This document shows positions 1 to 8,617 of a DNA stretch of 64,000 nucleotides, one piece after another. The notes under the pieces are model-generated. The model saw only the letters and a list, made by a program, of their open reading frames with translations, did no database searches and was not told the origin of the DNA. The stretch lies in NCBI RefSeq assembly GCF_028551255.1, contig NZ_CP117029.1, positions 682,001-746,000 of the forward strand. Direction: 5' to 3'. Numbering within the stretch: the first letter of the stretch is position 1; every line of letters starts with the position of its first letter. This DNA is from Vibrio tubiashii (GTDB taxonomy: Bacteria > Pseudomonadota > Gammaproteobacteria > Enterobacterales > Vibrionaceae). Made by a program: the position numbers and the translations under genes.

Positions 1-46
1 AACATTTGTCACAGAAATAAATTGAATTTCTAATAGAATGCGCAGG

Positions 47-81
47 CTTTCGAACGAAACTTTATTTTGCTCGTTCGAGTT
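47..81. promoter_or_regulatory. Inverted repeat in the glpT promoter region
   Basis: TCGAACGA at 50-57 is mirrored by TCGTTCGA at 71-78, 42 bases ahead of the glpT start. The half sites CGAAC and GTTCG are those of the DeoR-family repressor GlpR, although in the E. coli operator they face the other way (GTTCG-N4-CGAAC). I infer a GlpR-type operator. A TCACA half site at 9-13 could belong to a CRP site cut by the window edge. Confidence 0.45.
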
Positions 82-122
82 TTTAAAGACCCTACCATCG
101 CTCAAATTATAATGAGGCCCCT

Positions 123-1487
123 ATGTTTGGAATATTTAAACCTAAGGCGCACATCGATCGCTTACCCACAGATAAGATTGATGGCGCTTATTCCCGTTTA
201 CGTTGGCAGCTCTTTATCGGCATCTTTGTCGGTTATGCAGGCTACTATCTAGTACGTAAAAACTTCAGTCTGGCTATGCCATACCTAATTGAACAAGGCT
301 TTAGTCGTGGTGATCTTGGCGTTGCGCTTGCCGCGGTATCTATTGCTTATGGTCTGTCCAAATTTTTGATGGGCAGTGTGTCGGACCGCTCTAACCCACG
401 TTATTTCCTAAGTGGCGGTCTGTTGATGTCAGCCTTGGTGATGTTCTGTTTTGGCTTTATGCCTTGGGCTACTGGAAGCATCGCAGCCATGTTCATTCTG
501 TTGTTCTTGAATGGCTGGTTCCAAGGAATGGGATGGCCTGCCTGCGGTCGAACTATGGTTCACTGGTGGTCGCGTAAAGAGCGGGGTGAGATCGTTTCGG
601 TTTGGAACGTGGCACACAACGTTGGCGGCGGCTTAATTGGCCCTCTGTTTATTCTTGGATTATGGGCATTCAACGATGATTGGCGAACTGCTTTCTATGT
701 TCCCGCTTTCTTTGCCACTCTCGTTGCGATTTTTATCTGGTTTACTGTTCGAGATACGCCTCAGTCTTGTGGCTTGCCTCCGATTGAAGAGTACAAAGAA
801 GATTACCCAGATGACTACGACAAGTCACATGAGAAAGAGATGACCGCAAAAGAGATCTTCTTTAAATATGTTTTCTCTAACAAGCTGTTGTGGTCGATTG
901 CGATTGCCAATGCGTTTGTCTACTTGATTCGTTACGGAGTATTGGATTGGGCACCTGTGTATCTCAAAGAAGCGAAAGATTTTTCAGTCGACAAATCCTC
1001 ATGGGCTTACTTCCTATATGAGTGGGCGGGGATCCCTGGCACTCTGCTTTGTGGCTGGATTTCCGATAAGTTGTTCAAAGGTCGCCGAGCACCTGCAGGT
1101 ATCTTGTTTATGGTTCTCGTTACCGTCGCAGTTCTAGTTTACTGGTTTAACCCAGCCGGTAACCCTACGGTTGATATGATGGCTCTCGTGGCGATCGGCT
1201 TCTTAATTTACGGCCCAGTAATGCTAATCGGTCTCTATGCATTAGAACTGGCGCCGAAGAAGGCGGCGGGAACGGCGGCAGGACTGACTGGCTTGTTTGG
1301 TTACTTAGGTGGCGCTGTGGCGGCGAATGCGATTCTCGGCTATACGGTTGACCACTTTGGCTGGGATGGCGGATTCATCATCTTGGTTGGCTCTTGTATT
1401 ACATCTATCGTTTGTTTGACCTATGCCTTCTTAGGTGAAAGAGCGCACCACGAACAAAAAGCACGCGAGAAAGAAGCGCTAGCCTGA
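123..1487 (+). CDS. glpT: Glycerol-3-phosphate transporter (MFS antiporter)
   Basis: This 454-residue inner-membrane protein of the major facilitator superfamily (organophosphate:phosphate antiporter family) matches GlpT in length and sequence. It exchanges cytoplasmic phosphate for periplasmic sn-glycerol-3-phosphate. The N-terminus carries the family pattern [29 protein letters not shown] split over the first membrane segment, and about 12 hydrophobic segments follow, with a long charged cytoplasmic loop at about residues 215-245 between the two six-helix halves. The ATG at 123 follows a GAGG ribosome site at 115-118. The gene stands alone here, without glpQ, and ends at a strong bidirectional terminator. 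UhpT-type hexose-phosphate antiporters are the nearest alternative, but the overall similarity favours GlpT. Confidence 0.93.
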   Translation: MFGIFKPKAHIDRLPTDKIDGAYSRLRWQLFIGIFVGYAGYYLVRKNFSLAMPYLIEQGFSRGDLGVALAAVSIAYGLSKFLMGSVSDRSNPRYFLSGGLLMSALVMFCFGFMPWATGSIAAMFILLFLNGWFQGMGWPACGRTMVHWWSRKERGEIVSVWNVAHNVGGGLIGPLFILGLWAFNDDWRTAFYVPAFFATLVAIFIWFTVRDTPQSCGLPPIEEYKEDYPDDYDKSHEKEMTAKEIFFKYVFSNKLLWSIAIANAFVYLIRYGVLDWAPVYLKEAKDFSVDKSSWAYFLYEWAGIPGTLLCGWISDKLFKGRRAPAGILFMVLVTVAVLVYWFNPAGNPTVDMMALVAIGFLIYGPVMLIGLYALELAPKKAAGTAAGLTGLFGYLGGAVAANAILGYTVDHFGWDGGFIILVGSCITSIVCLTYAFLGERAHHEQKAREKEALA

Positions 1488-1570
1488 TCTCAGGTTGTTG
1501 CTTCTTAAGTAAAAAACAATAAAAACAACGTCAGTGACTATAAAGCTTACTATTACTAATAGCTAAGCGA

Positions 1571-1605
1571 AAAAATCCCCCAGCAGGTATCTGCTGGGGG
1601 ATTTT
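1571..1605. terminator. Bidirectional terminator between glpT and dapD
   Basis: A long GC-rich stem (AAATCCCCCAGCAG paired with CTGCTGGGGGATTT, loop GTAT) has T-rich flanks on both strands. It sits between convergent glpT and dapD and can serve both. Confidence 0.85.
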
Positions 1606-1640
1606 ATTATTAACAAGAGCTAACTTTGTCTACTGTGCAA

Positions 1641-2672
1641 TTAGTTGTTGCTGTGCAGCTCAGAGTTCAGTTCTACAGCCGTCTTGTTAGCAAGACATTC
1701 AATTTGGCCTGTTACTGAGTTACGACGGAAGAGCAGGTCAGATACGCCAGCAAGATCACGAGCTTTAACCACTTCTACTTCATTGCCATCTGAATCAAGC
1801 ATACGCACTTTAGAGCCCGCAGTTACATAAAGGCCAGATTCAACAGTACAACGATCGCCTAGTGGGAAACCAAGACCTGCGTTAGCACCAAGCAGTGAGT
1901 TTTCACCGATAGATACGACAACAGTACCACCGCCAGATAGCGTACCCATGATAGATGCACCGCCACCGATATCTGAACCGTCGCCAACAACCACACCAGC
2001 AGAAATACGGCCTTCAACCATGCTTACACCTGTTGTGCCCGCATTGAAGTTAATGAAGCCTTCGTGCATAACCGTAGTACCTTCGCCCACGTGCGCACCA
2101 AGACGTACGCGAGATGTGTCAGCGATACGAACGCCTGCAGGAACCACGTAATCAACCATTTTAGGAAACTTATCGACACAATCTACAGATAGTGCGCGAC
2201 CTGCTAGGCGAGCTTCAATTTGACGCTCAGCCAGTTCTGGTAGATCGATAGGACCTTCGTTAGTCCAAGCAATGTTGTGCAGTAGACCGAAGATACCGTC
2301 AAGCACAGTACCGTGAGGTTGAACAAGGCGGTTAGAGATCAATTGCAGCTTAAGGAAGCCTTCTGCTACTGACGCTGGTTTCTCGTCCGATGCTAGAACA
2401 ACTAGTACGAGTGGCTGAGAAGATTCCGCTGCTTTTGCCGCGAATGATGCGTTTGCTGCGTCGCCATTTGCTTCAAATGCAACAGCAAGCTCAGCACTTT
2501 GAGCCGCAGAGATTTCGATAGCTTGGTTACCTTGCTCATAACCTGCCACTTTTGCTACCGCTTCAACTAGAGCATCAGCTGGGTTAAGAACTGGGTTTGG
2601 GAAAAACGCTTCGATGATTTTTCCATCACGGTTTTTGGTTGCCGTACCAAAGGCTAGAGAAAAGTAAGCCAT
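1641..2672 (-). CDS. dapD: 2,3,4,5-tetrahydropyridine-2,6-dicarboxylate N-succinyltransferase
   Basis: DapD uses succinyl-CoA to succinylate tetrahydrodipicolinate in the lysine and meso-diaminopimelate pathway. The 343-residue protein is of the long form known from Vibrio and Pseudomonas, not the 274-residue E. coli form. An N-terminal alpha/beta region (residues 1-170) precedes a left-handed beta-helix of hexapeptide repeats at about 185-290, visible as a series such as GAHVGEGTTVMHEGFINF and GVVVGDGSDIGGGASIMG. The ATG at 2672 has a purine-rich GGAGATGAA site upstream. It is a single-gene unit. Confidence 0.93.
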   Translation of the reverse strand: MAYFSLAFGTATKNRDGKIIEAFFPNPVLNPADALVEAVAKVAGYEQGNQAIEISAAQSAELAVAFEANGDAANASFAAKAAESSQPLVLVVLASDEKPASVAEGFLKLQLISNRLVQPHGTVLDGIFGLLHNIAWTNEGPIDLPELAERQIEARLAGRALSVDCVDKFPKMVDYVVPAGVRIADTSRVRLGAHVGEGTTVMHEGFINFNAGTTGVSMVEGRISAGVVVGDGSDIGGGASIMGTLSGGGTVVVSIGENSLLGANAGLGFPLGDRCTVESGLYVTAGSKVRMLDSDGNEVEVVKARDLAGVSDLLFRRNSVTGQIECLANKTAVELNSELHSNN

Positions 2673-2865
2673 GTTTCATCTCCATGTAGATATCGTTTCG
2701 ACAGGGCGTTGTTGCTCTGTCTCAAATTAAGTTAGATTCATCATAAAGAGACGATTTAAGAGTTTAAAGACCTGAAATGGAGAAAGTCTGTAAGCCGATA
2801 TTTTTTGTCTCTTTAGCGATATGTTGTCTTTTTGCCTATATTGGCGATTTTGCTACCCGCAATAA

Positions 2866-2896
2866 AAAGAGCCCGAAGCAGTGCTTCGGGCTCTTT
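2866..2896 (-). terminator. Terminator downstream of prx2
   Basis: The stem AAAGAGCCCGAAG/CTTCGGGCTCTTT is followed on the minus strand by TTTTTATT, as expected for transcription leaving prx2. It lies in the 339-base dapD-prx2 interval (2673-3011), where I see no other gene; the upstream half should hold the dapD promoter. Confidence 0.75.
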
Positions 2897-3011
2897 AGTA
2901 AGACTTTACTTATAACTGATTGGCGCTGCGCTTTTTGCGCTTATTACTGTTTATATAGCTTTATACTACCAACCGTTCATACCCGTGAGCTTGGGTATGT
3001 GAAGCAAGTAA

Positions 3012-3620
3012 TTACTTGCTTAGGTCTTCTGCGTGCTCAGATAGGAACGCTGCAACACCTTTTGGAGATGCGTCCATACCTGCTTTACCTTCTTCCCACT
3101 GTGCAGGACATACTTCACCGTTCTTCTGGTGGAAGTTTAGAGCGTCAACCATGCGTAGCATTTCGTCGATGTTACGGCCTAGTGGTAGGTCGTTAACTAC
3201 TTGGTGACGTACAACGCCTTCTTCGTCGATTAGGAAAGAACCACGGAAAGCAACGCCTGCTTCTGGGTGCTCAACGTCGTATGCTTTACAGATTTCGTGC
3301 TTAACGTCAGCAACTAGTGGGTACTTAACTTGACCGATACCGCCATCTTCGATAGCAGTGTTACGCCATGCGTTGTGAGAGAACTGAGAATCGATAGAAA
3401 CACCGATTACTTCAACACCTTTAGCTTGGAAATCAGCTAGACGGTTGTCGAAAGCGATTAGCTCAGATGGGCAAACGAAAGTGAAATCTAGTGGGTAGAA
3501 GAAAACAACTGCTTTCTTACCTTTAGTGAACTCTGCAAAGTTGAAGTTATCAACGATTTCACCGTTACCTAGAACAGCTGCAGCAGTAAAATCTGGGGCT
3601 TGACGACCTACTAGTACCAT
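3012..3620 (-). CDS. prx2: Typical 2-Cys peroxiredoxin (AhpC/Prx2)
   Basis: This cytoplasmic 202-residue AhpC/TSA-family peroxidase reduces H2O2 and organic peroxides. The peroxidatic cysteine is in FTFVCPSE (about residue 50) and the resolving cysteine in EVCPAQW (about residue 171), so it is the typical dimeric 2-Cys class. The open frame extends 57 codons further upstream, but that part is AT-rich and unlike the family. The ATG at 3620 has an AGGAG site and begins the conserved MVLVGRQAPDF. It is divergent from oxyR2, the arrangement described for V. vulnificus prx2-oxyR2, where OxyR2 induces Prx2 at low peroxide. No ahpF reductase gene is adjacent, so the electron donor cannot be told from context. 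Confidence 0.92.
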   Translation of the reverse strand: MVLVGRQAPDFTAAAVLGNGEIVDNFNFAEFTKGKKAVVFFYPLDFTFVCPSELIAFDNRLADFQAKGVEVIGVSIDSQFSHNAWRNTAIEDGGIGQVKYPLVADVKHEICKAYDVEHPEAGVAFRGSFLIDEEGVVRHQVVNDLPLGRNIDEMLRMVDALNFHQKNGEVCPAQWEEGKAGMDASPKGVAAFLSEHAEDLSK

Positions 3621-3819
3621 TTTTTTGCTCCTAAAATATATGGTTAGTTCCAAACCAAGATAAGTGTTTTTGGTTTGGTCCGTGTTTGTACGCGACAAAC
3701 TATAGTACACATTGTAGTATGTAAAAAAGCGAATTAAATAGATTAAGTTAATCGAAAAAAGCGATAAATTAGTTTTTATTAACTTGGTCAATATCTAGTC
3801 AGAAGTAATAAACAAATCT
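3621..3819. promoter_or_regulatory. Divergent prx2/oxyR2 promoter region
   Basis: This AT-rich 199-base interval must hold the promoters of both genes. OxyR-type proteins bind tandem ATAG elements; ATAG-like words occur (for example near 3738), but I could not fit a full four-element site, so no operator is marked. Confidence 0.5.
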
Positions 3820-4725
3820 ATGAATAAGTGGCCTAGCCTCAAGCAGTTACACTATCTAATCACTTTGTATGAAACACGTCATTTTAGCGATGCTGCTGAA
3901 AAGTGTTTTGTTAGCCAGTCAACCTTAAGTAAAGGCATTCAAAATCTCGAAGAGCTGATTGGCTGTCCTCTCTATGAAAAGAAAGATAAGAAGAGCCCAC
4001 TGGTTTTTACTCAGGCAGGAGAACTCGTTGTCCAGCAAGGGCGAGAGCTACTGGCTAAAGGACAAGACTTAGTTGAACTCGGGCGTCTGTGCCAAGGGGA
4101 TGAAATGGAAGGTCAGCTACGGGTTGGCTGTATTCCAACGATTGCTCCTTTCTTATTGTGCGATTTAGTTCAGGAAGTGAACCAGCGCTTCCCGCAACTC
4201 AACCTTCTATTAAGAGAAGACACCACGACTAATTTATTAGATGCGCTTCGTCACGGTGAGCTTGATGTGCTGATTTTGGCCTTACCGGTTGAGATTGACG
4301 GAATGGACAGCCGAATTGTCGGTAACGACCCTTTCCGGATGATCATCAGTCAAAACCAAGCCGATGCAATTCAAACACCGATTAAATATGCTGACTTGCC
4401 AAATGAGTTCGTCTTTCTACTAGAGAAAGAGCACTGTTTAACCGAGCATGCGGTATCGGCTTGTCAATTAACCGATAAAGAAAAGATCAATCCGTTTTCT
4501 GCCACTAGCTTGCACACGCTGGTTCAAATGGTGGCAAACGGCATGGGCACGACGTTTATTCCGCAAATGGCGATTGATCATGGATTGATTGAAAACCAGA
4601 ATTTGGTCGTAGTCGACGCGCCGGGGCAACAGGCTCATCGCCATATCGGACTCGTTTGGCGACCAAGTTCGTCGCGTGTAAATACTTTTAATCAATTAGC
4701 AGATGTAGTGTCAGAGCTACTTTAG
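3820..4725 (+). CDS. oxyR2: LysR-family peroxide sensor OxyR2
   Basis: This 301-residue LysR-type regulator has an N-terminal winged helix-turn-helix (HFSDAAEKCFVSQSTLSKGIQNLEE, in parts, residues 21-45) and a periplasmic-binding-like sensor domain (about 95-298). The redox pair of OxyR is present: Cys206 in KEHCL and Cys215, nine residues later as in E. coli C199/C208. Glu204, two residues before the peroxidatic cysteine, is the residue linked in V. vulnificus OxyR2 to unusually high H2O2 sensitivity, where OxyR1 has Gly. Divergence from prx2 supports the name. The gene ends at a strong terminator. Direct control of prx2 is inferred from family knowledge. Confidence 0.9.
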   Translation: MNKWPSLKQLHYLITLYETRHFSDAAEKCFVSQSTLSKGIQNLEELIGCPLYEKKDKKSPLVFTQAGELVVQQGRELLAKGQDLVELGRLCQGDEMEGQLRVGCIPTIAPFLLCDLVQEVNQRFPQLNLLLREDTTTNLLDALRHGELDVLILALPVEIDGMDSRIVGNDPFRMIISQNQADAIQTPIKYADLPNEFVFLLEKEHCLTEHAVSACQLTDKEKINPFSATSLHTLVQMVANGMGTTFIPQMAIDHGLIENQNLVVVDAPGQQAHRHIGLVWRPSSSRVNTFNQLADVVSELL

Positions 4726-4760
4726 CGATAAGTAGTAGCCATTAATCATCAATACTTCTT

Positions 4761-4790
4761 AAAAAGCGCACTAGTTTTAGTGCGCTTTTT
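4761..4790 (+). terminator. Terminator after oxyR2
   Basis: The 13-base perfect stem AAAAAGCGCACTA/TAGTGCGCTTTTT with loop GTTT ends in a T run. Confidence 0.85.
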
Positions 4791-4791
4791 A

Positions 4792-5387
4792 GCATTTTAT
4801 TCTGTCGGTGAACTTTAACTTGTAAAATTTTACAAAGAAATCTTGATGAAGCTTTCATTAAATTGTGAAATTTCACACTGTGAATTTTACAACTAGTCAA
4901 ATTTACTCTGTTTGATCTCTTCGTTGCATATCCTCTAAAAGCCCAGTTATCGCTAGGTTTCCTTTCTATTACTAATAATCAAACGTCTGTTTGAAACGGT
5001 TTTACAGGTGTAATTTTACTGTAATTAAATTACGTAACTACTTACATTTTGGTGATCGAAATCAATAGCTTGGAGCTGACCGAATAAAACTTTGAATTTA
5101 ACGATTTGTTTACTTTAGGACTTTTACTCTAACGGATGTTGGTATAGTTTAAATGCAGGTCTTGTAAGACTTATGTCTAGATTGAAAAGCGAATTAGGCT
5201 CAGTCAATCTAACAACCAACGAAACAAAAAAATCAATCAAGTGATGGTCAATGTGGATGTTTGACTGTTGTTTGATAGTTACAAATGTAACTTGAAATAG
5301 ACCAAGCAATACCCGAGTGACAGAAACAGATTAAAGGTGAGTGAACAGCACCTAGTTTCAACACTCTGGATAGTTAAGGAAGAAATT
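4792..5387 (+). promoter_or_regulatory. Long AT-rich leader upstream of aceB
   Basis: No convincing gene lies in these about 600 bases. The 5' part (4820-4891) holds three related palindromes, listed separately. A CRP-like half-matched site (GGTGA TCGAAA TCAAT, 5051-5066) lies further down. The last 250 bases are AT-rich with no clear hairpin and probably form the aceB 5' UTR. The long leader suggests complex control of the glyoxylate shunt. Confidence 0.5.
4820..4891. promoter_or_regulatory. Cluster of TGTRAA-TTYACA palindromes
   Basis: Three variants of one dyad occur: TTGTAAAATTTTACAA (4820-4835, perfect), TGTGAAATTTCACA (4864-4877, perfect) and TGTGAATTTTACA (4879-4891, imperfect). The first two centres are 43 bases apart, close to four helical turns. 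The repeated symmetric motif suggests operators for a dimeric regulator of aceBA. I cannot name the regulator. Confidence 0.45.
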
Positions 5388-7034
5388 ATGCTTGCCAACA
5401 CACCAGATAGAGAAAAAACAACAGTAGAAGCCCAAGAAACCCTACTAACCGAAGGCATGCTTGATGTCACTGGTACCCTTTCACCAGAGCATCAGGCGAT
5501 TTTCCCTGTTGAAGCCCAAACCTTTTTGTCTCTGCTGTGTGACAAGTTTGCTGGCCGAGTTGATGAGCTACTGGCAACTCGTGAAGAGAAGCAAGCGCGC
5601 ATTGATGCTGGCGAACTGCCGGATTTCCTTGAAGATACGCTAGATATCAGAGAAGGAAGCTGGAAGATCCAAGGGATTCCAAAAGATCTGCAAGATCGCC
5701 GTGTTGAAATCACAGGTCCTACTGACCGTAAAATGGTGATTAATGCACTGAATGCCAACGTAAAAGTGTTCATGGCAGATTTTGAAGACTCTTTGGCTCC
5801 CGCTTGGGATAAGGTGCTTGATGGTCAAATTAACCTGCGCGATGCGGTAAATGGCGACATCAGTTACACCAATCCGGTGAATGGTAAGCACTATAAGCTG
5901 GAACAAGATCCAGCCGTTTTAATCTGCCGTGTACGTGGTCTACATCTAAAAGAAAAACACGTGACATTTAACGGTCAGATTATCCCAGGGGCGCTGTTTG
6001 ACTTTGCGCTTTACTTTTACAACAACTACACCAGCTTGTTGAAAAAAGGCAGCGGCCCTTATTTTTATCTTCCTAAGTTGCAGTCTCATCACGAAGCGAA
6101 ATGGTGGAGCGACGTATTCCACTTTACTGAGGACTACTTTGGTTTAGACACTGGCACTATCAAAGCAACGGTACTGATAGAAACGCTCCCTGCGGTATTT
6201 GAGATGGATGAAATTTTGTTCTCTCTTAAAGAGCATATCGTAGGTCTAAACTGTGGTCGCTGGGACTACATCTTTAGCTACATTAAAACCCTAAAAAGAC
6301 ACCCCGATCGCGTGCTGCCGGATCGTCAGGTGGTGACCATGGACAAGCCGTTCCTAAATGCATACTCGCGTTTACTTGTTCGAACGTGTCACAAGCGTGG
6401 TGCTTTCGCTATGGGAGGGATGGCCGCCTTTATCCCAGCGAAAGACCCACAAACCAATCAGCAAGTGCTCGATAAGGTTTATAACGATAAGTCACTGGAA
6501 GCGAGCAATGGCCATGATGGCACTTGGGTTGCGCACCCGGGCCTTGCCGACACAGCGCTGGTGGTGTTTGACCAAGCTCTAGGAGAGCGTACCAACCAGC
6601 TTAATGTCTCTCGTAGTCAAGATGTTCCGGTTACGGCAGAAGATCTGCTAGCCCCATGTGACGGAGCGATTACTGAGCAAGGCATGCGTCACAATATCCG
6701 TGTTGCGCTGCAATATATCGAAGCTTGGATATCTGGTAACGGCTGTGTGCCTATCTATGGCTTGATGGAAGATGCCGCGACAGCAGAAATCTCTCGCGCT
6801 TCTATCTGGCAATGGATTCAGCACGGCAAATCACTCGATAACGGACAAACCGTGACCAAACCTCTATTCGAGCAGTACCTAATAGAAGAGATCGAAGTGG
6901 TGAAAAGTGAGATTGGCCAAGAGCGTTATGACTCAGGTCGATTTGAACAAGCCGCCGAGCTAATGGCTAAGCTCACCACCAGTGATGAACTGACCAATTT
7001 CTTAACCGTCCCAGGATATGACTTCTTGGACTAA
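5388..7034 (+). CDS. aceB: Malate synthase A
   Basis: AceB condenses glyoxylate with acetyl-CoA to give malate, the second step of the glyoxylate shunt. The 548-residue product has the A-type length and sequence: an N-terminal clamp (about 1-110), a TIM barrel with MADFEDSLAPAWDKVL, LNCGRWDYIFSYIK and GMAAFIPAKD segments, and a C-terminal plug domain with the catalytic-region CVPIYGLMEDAATAEISR. The frame is open from a GTG at 5337, but the ATG at 5388 follows AAGGAAG at good spacing and gives the normal N-terminus. aceA follows after 128 bases, so the two form an aceBA operon. No aceK is present, as is usual for Vibrio. Confidence 0.95.
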   Translation: MLANTPDREKTTVEAQETLLTEGMLDVTGTLSPEHQAIFPVEAQTFLSLLCDKFAGRVDELLATREEKQARIDAGELPDFLEDTLDIREGSWKIQGIPKDLQDRRVEITGPTDRKMVINALNANVKVFMADFEDSLAPAWDKVLDGQINLRDAVNGDISYTNPVNGKHYKLEQDPAVLICRVRGLHLKEKHVTFNGQIIPGALFDFALYFYNNYTSLLKKGSGPYFYLPKLQSHHEAKWWSDVFHFTEDYFGLDTGTIKATVLIETLPAVFEMDEILFSLKEHIVGLNCGRWDYIFSYIKTLKRHPDRVLPDRQVVTMDKPFLNAYSRLLVRTCHKRGAFAMGGMAAFIPAKDPQTNQQVLDKVYNDKSLEASNGHDGTWVAHPGLADTALVVFDQALGERTNQLNVSRSQDVPVTAEDLLAPCDGAITEQGMRHNIRVALQYIEAWISGNGCVPIYGLMEDAATAEISRASIWQWIQHGKSLDNGQTVTKPLFEQYLIEEIEVVKSEIGQERYDSGRFEQAAELMAKLTTSDELTNFLTVPGYDFLD

Positions 7035-7162
7035 GTAAACCAATAACAACTCAACAATAACGTGAATGTTCTAAGGCAGAGATGGATGTACTGCCAAGGA
7101 TAAAAGAAACATAGCGCCCATTTACCCACATAAGAAGCGCTCATCAAAAGAGGGATAGACCG

Positions 7163-8476
7163 ATGACTAACTTAACTCGCCGCCAACAAATCGAAGCTCT
7201 GGAAAAAGACTGGGCTACTAATCCACGCTGGAAAAATGTTAAACGTCCTTACACAGCTGAAGAAGTCGTAGAACTACGTGGTTCAATGGTGCCTGCTAAC
7301 ACTATCGCTCAACGTGGTGCAGACAAGCTATGGTCACTGGTCAACGGTGACGCGAAAAAAGGCTACGTAAACTGTTTAGGTGCTCTAACAGGCGGTCAAG
7401 CGGTGCAGCAAGCAAAAGCGGGTATCGAGGCAATCTACTTATCAGGTTGGCAGGTAGCTGCAGATAATAACACTGCATCAACCATGTACCCTGACCAATC
7501 GCTATACCCAGTGGATTCTGTACCTTCTGTGGTTAAGCGTATTAACAACTCATTCCGTCGCGCTGACCAAATCCAATGGTCTAACGGTAAATCACCAGCG
7601 GATGAAGGAGGCATTGACTACTTCCTACCAATCGTAGCGGATGCAGAAGCAGGCTTTGGTGGTGTACTTAACGCTTACGAGCTGATGAAGTCGATGATTG
7701 ATGCGGGCGCAGCAGGCGTACACTTTGAAGATCAGCTAGCGTCAGTGAAAAAATGTGGCCATATGGGTGGTAAAGTTCTTGTACCAACTCAAGAAGCGGT
7801 ACAAAAGCTAGTAGCAGCGCGTCTAGCGGCAGACGTATCAGGCACAACAACACTTGTGATTGCGCGTACAGATGCGAACGCTGCAGACCTAATCACTTCA
7901 GACTGCGATCCATACGATGCAGATTTCATTCAAGGTGAGCGTACTCAAGAAGGTTTCTACCGAGTTCGTGCAGGTATCGACCAAGCAATCGCTCGTGGCC
8001 TAGCTTACGCACCATACGCAGACCTTATCTGGTGTGAAACAGCAACACCATGTCTGGAAGAAGCTCGTAAGTTTGCTGAAGCGATTCATGCTGAGCACCC
8101 TGGTCAGCTATTGGCATACAACTGTTCTCCTTCATTTAACTGGGAGAAGAACCTAGATGCTGAAACTATCGCGAAATTCCAGCAAGAACTATCGGATATG
8201 GGCTACAAGTACCAGTTCATCACACTGGCAGGTATTCACAACATGTGGTTCAACATGTTTGAACTAGCGCATGACTACGCGAAAGGTGAAGGTATGCGCC
8301 ACTACGTTGAGAAAGTACAGCGCCCTGAGTTCCAAGCGGCTGAAAAAGGTTACACCTTCGTAGCGCACCAACAAGAAGTAGGTACAGGTTATTTTGATAA
8401 GATGACCAACACCATTCAAGGTGGTAACTCTTCAGTAACGGCTCTGACAGGTTCTACCGAAGAAGACCAATTTTAA
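7163..8476 (+). CDS. aceA: Isocitrate lyase
   Basis: AceA cleaves isocitrate to succinate and glyoxylate, bypassing the CO2-releasing steps of the TCA cycle during growth on acetate or fatty acids. The protein has 437 residues, the E. coli type length. The catalytic-loop motif KKCGHMGGK contains the active-site cysteine. Other conserved parts are the metal-site region [10 protein letters not shown] and the YNCSPSFNW segment. The start follows GAGGGATAGACCG. A GGCAG/CTGCC hairpin sits in the aceB-aceA gap. Two hairpins follow the stop codon, the second a clear terminator. Confidence 0.96.
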   Translation: MTNLTRRQQIEALEKDWATNPRWKNVKRPYTAEEVVELRGSMVPANTIAQRGADKLWSLVNGDAKKGYVNCLGALTGGQAVQQAKAGIEAIYLSGWQVAADNNTASTMYPDQSLYPVDSVPSVVKRINNSFRRADQIQWSNGKSPADEGGIDYFLPIVADAEAGFGGVLNAYELMKSMIDAGAAGVHFEDQLASVKKCGHMGGKVLVPTQEAVQKLVAARLAADVSGTTTLVIARTDANAADLITSDCDPYDADFIQGERTQEGFYRVRAGIDQAIARGLAYAPYADLIWCETATPCLEEARKFAEAIHAEHPGQLLAYNCSPSFNWEKNLDAETIAKFQQELSDMGYKYQFITLAGIHNMWFNMFELAHDYAKGEGMRHYVEKVQRPEFQAAEKGYTFVAHQQEVGTGYFDKMTNTIQGGNSSVTALTGSTEEDQF

Positions 8477-8511
8477 TCCCTAGGTCTATAGACCCTAACC
8501 ACTGTTCCTAA

Positions 8512-8546
8512 CTAGCGAGTTAAAAATGCAGGCTTTAACTCGCTAG
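8512..8546 (+). terminator. Perfect 13-base stem-loop after aceA
   Basis: CTAGCGAGTTAAA pairs with TTTAACTCGCTAG around a 9-base loop, 35 bases after the aceA stop. No T run follows, so it may be an mRNA-stabilising hairpin more than a terminator. Confidence 0.5.
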
Positions 8547-8591
8547 ATTTGGGAATTGGTATTCTGTTAAGCATAAACTTTGACATGCTTT

Positions 8592-8616
8592 GAGCGGTGC
8601 AGACCGCTCTTTTTTA
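8592..8616 (+). terminator. Rho-independent terminator of aceBA
   Basis: GAGCGGT-GCAG-ACCGCTC is followed by six T on the plus strand. It abuts the stop codon of the convergent chemoreceptor gene. Confidence 0.8.
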
Positions 8617-8617
8617 T

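Noticed and set aside
108..113. TATAAT before glpT as a -10 element
   Set aside because: It ends 9 bases before the ATG and directly abuts the ribosome site, leaving no room for a leader.
2777..3196. 139-codon open frame on the plus strand
   Set aside because: It overlaps prx2 in antisense and runs through the prx2 terminator; no family resemblance.
3621..3791. N-terminal extension of prx2 by 57 codons
   Set aside because: The extra part is AT-rich, unlike peroxiredoxins, and the ATG at 3620 has a strong AGGAG site and the family N-terminus.
3621..3819. Full OxyR-type operator (four ATAG elements)
   Set aside because: ATAG-like words occur, but the required spacing could not be fitted.
5124..5309. 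61-codon minus-strand frame in the aceB leader
   Set aside because: AT-rich leader DNA with no ribosome site or similarity; more likely untranslated.
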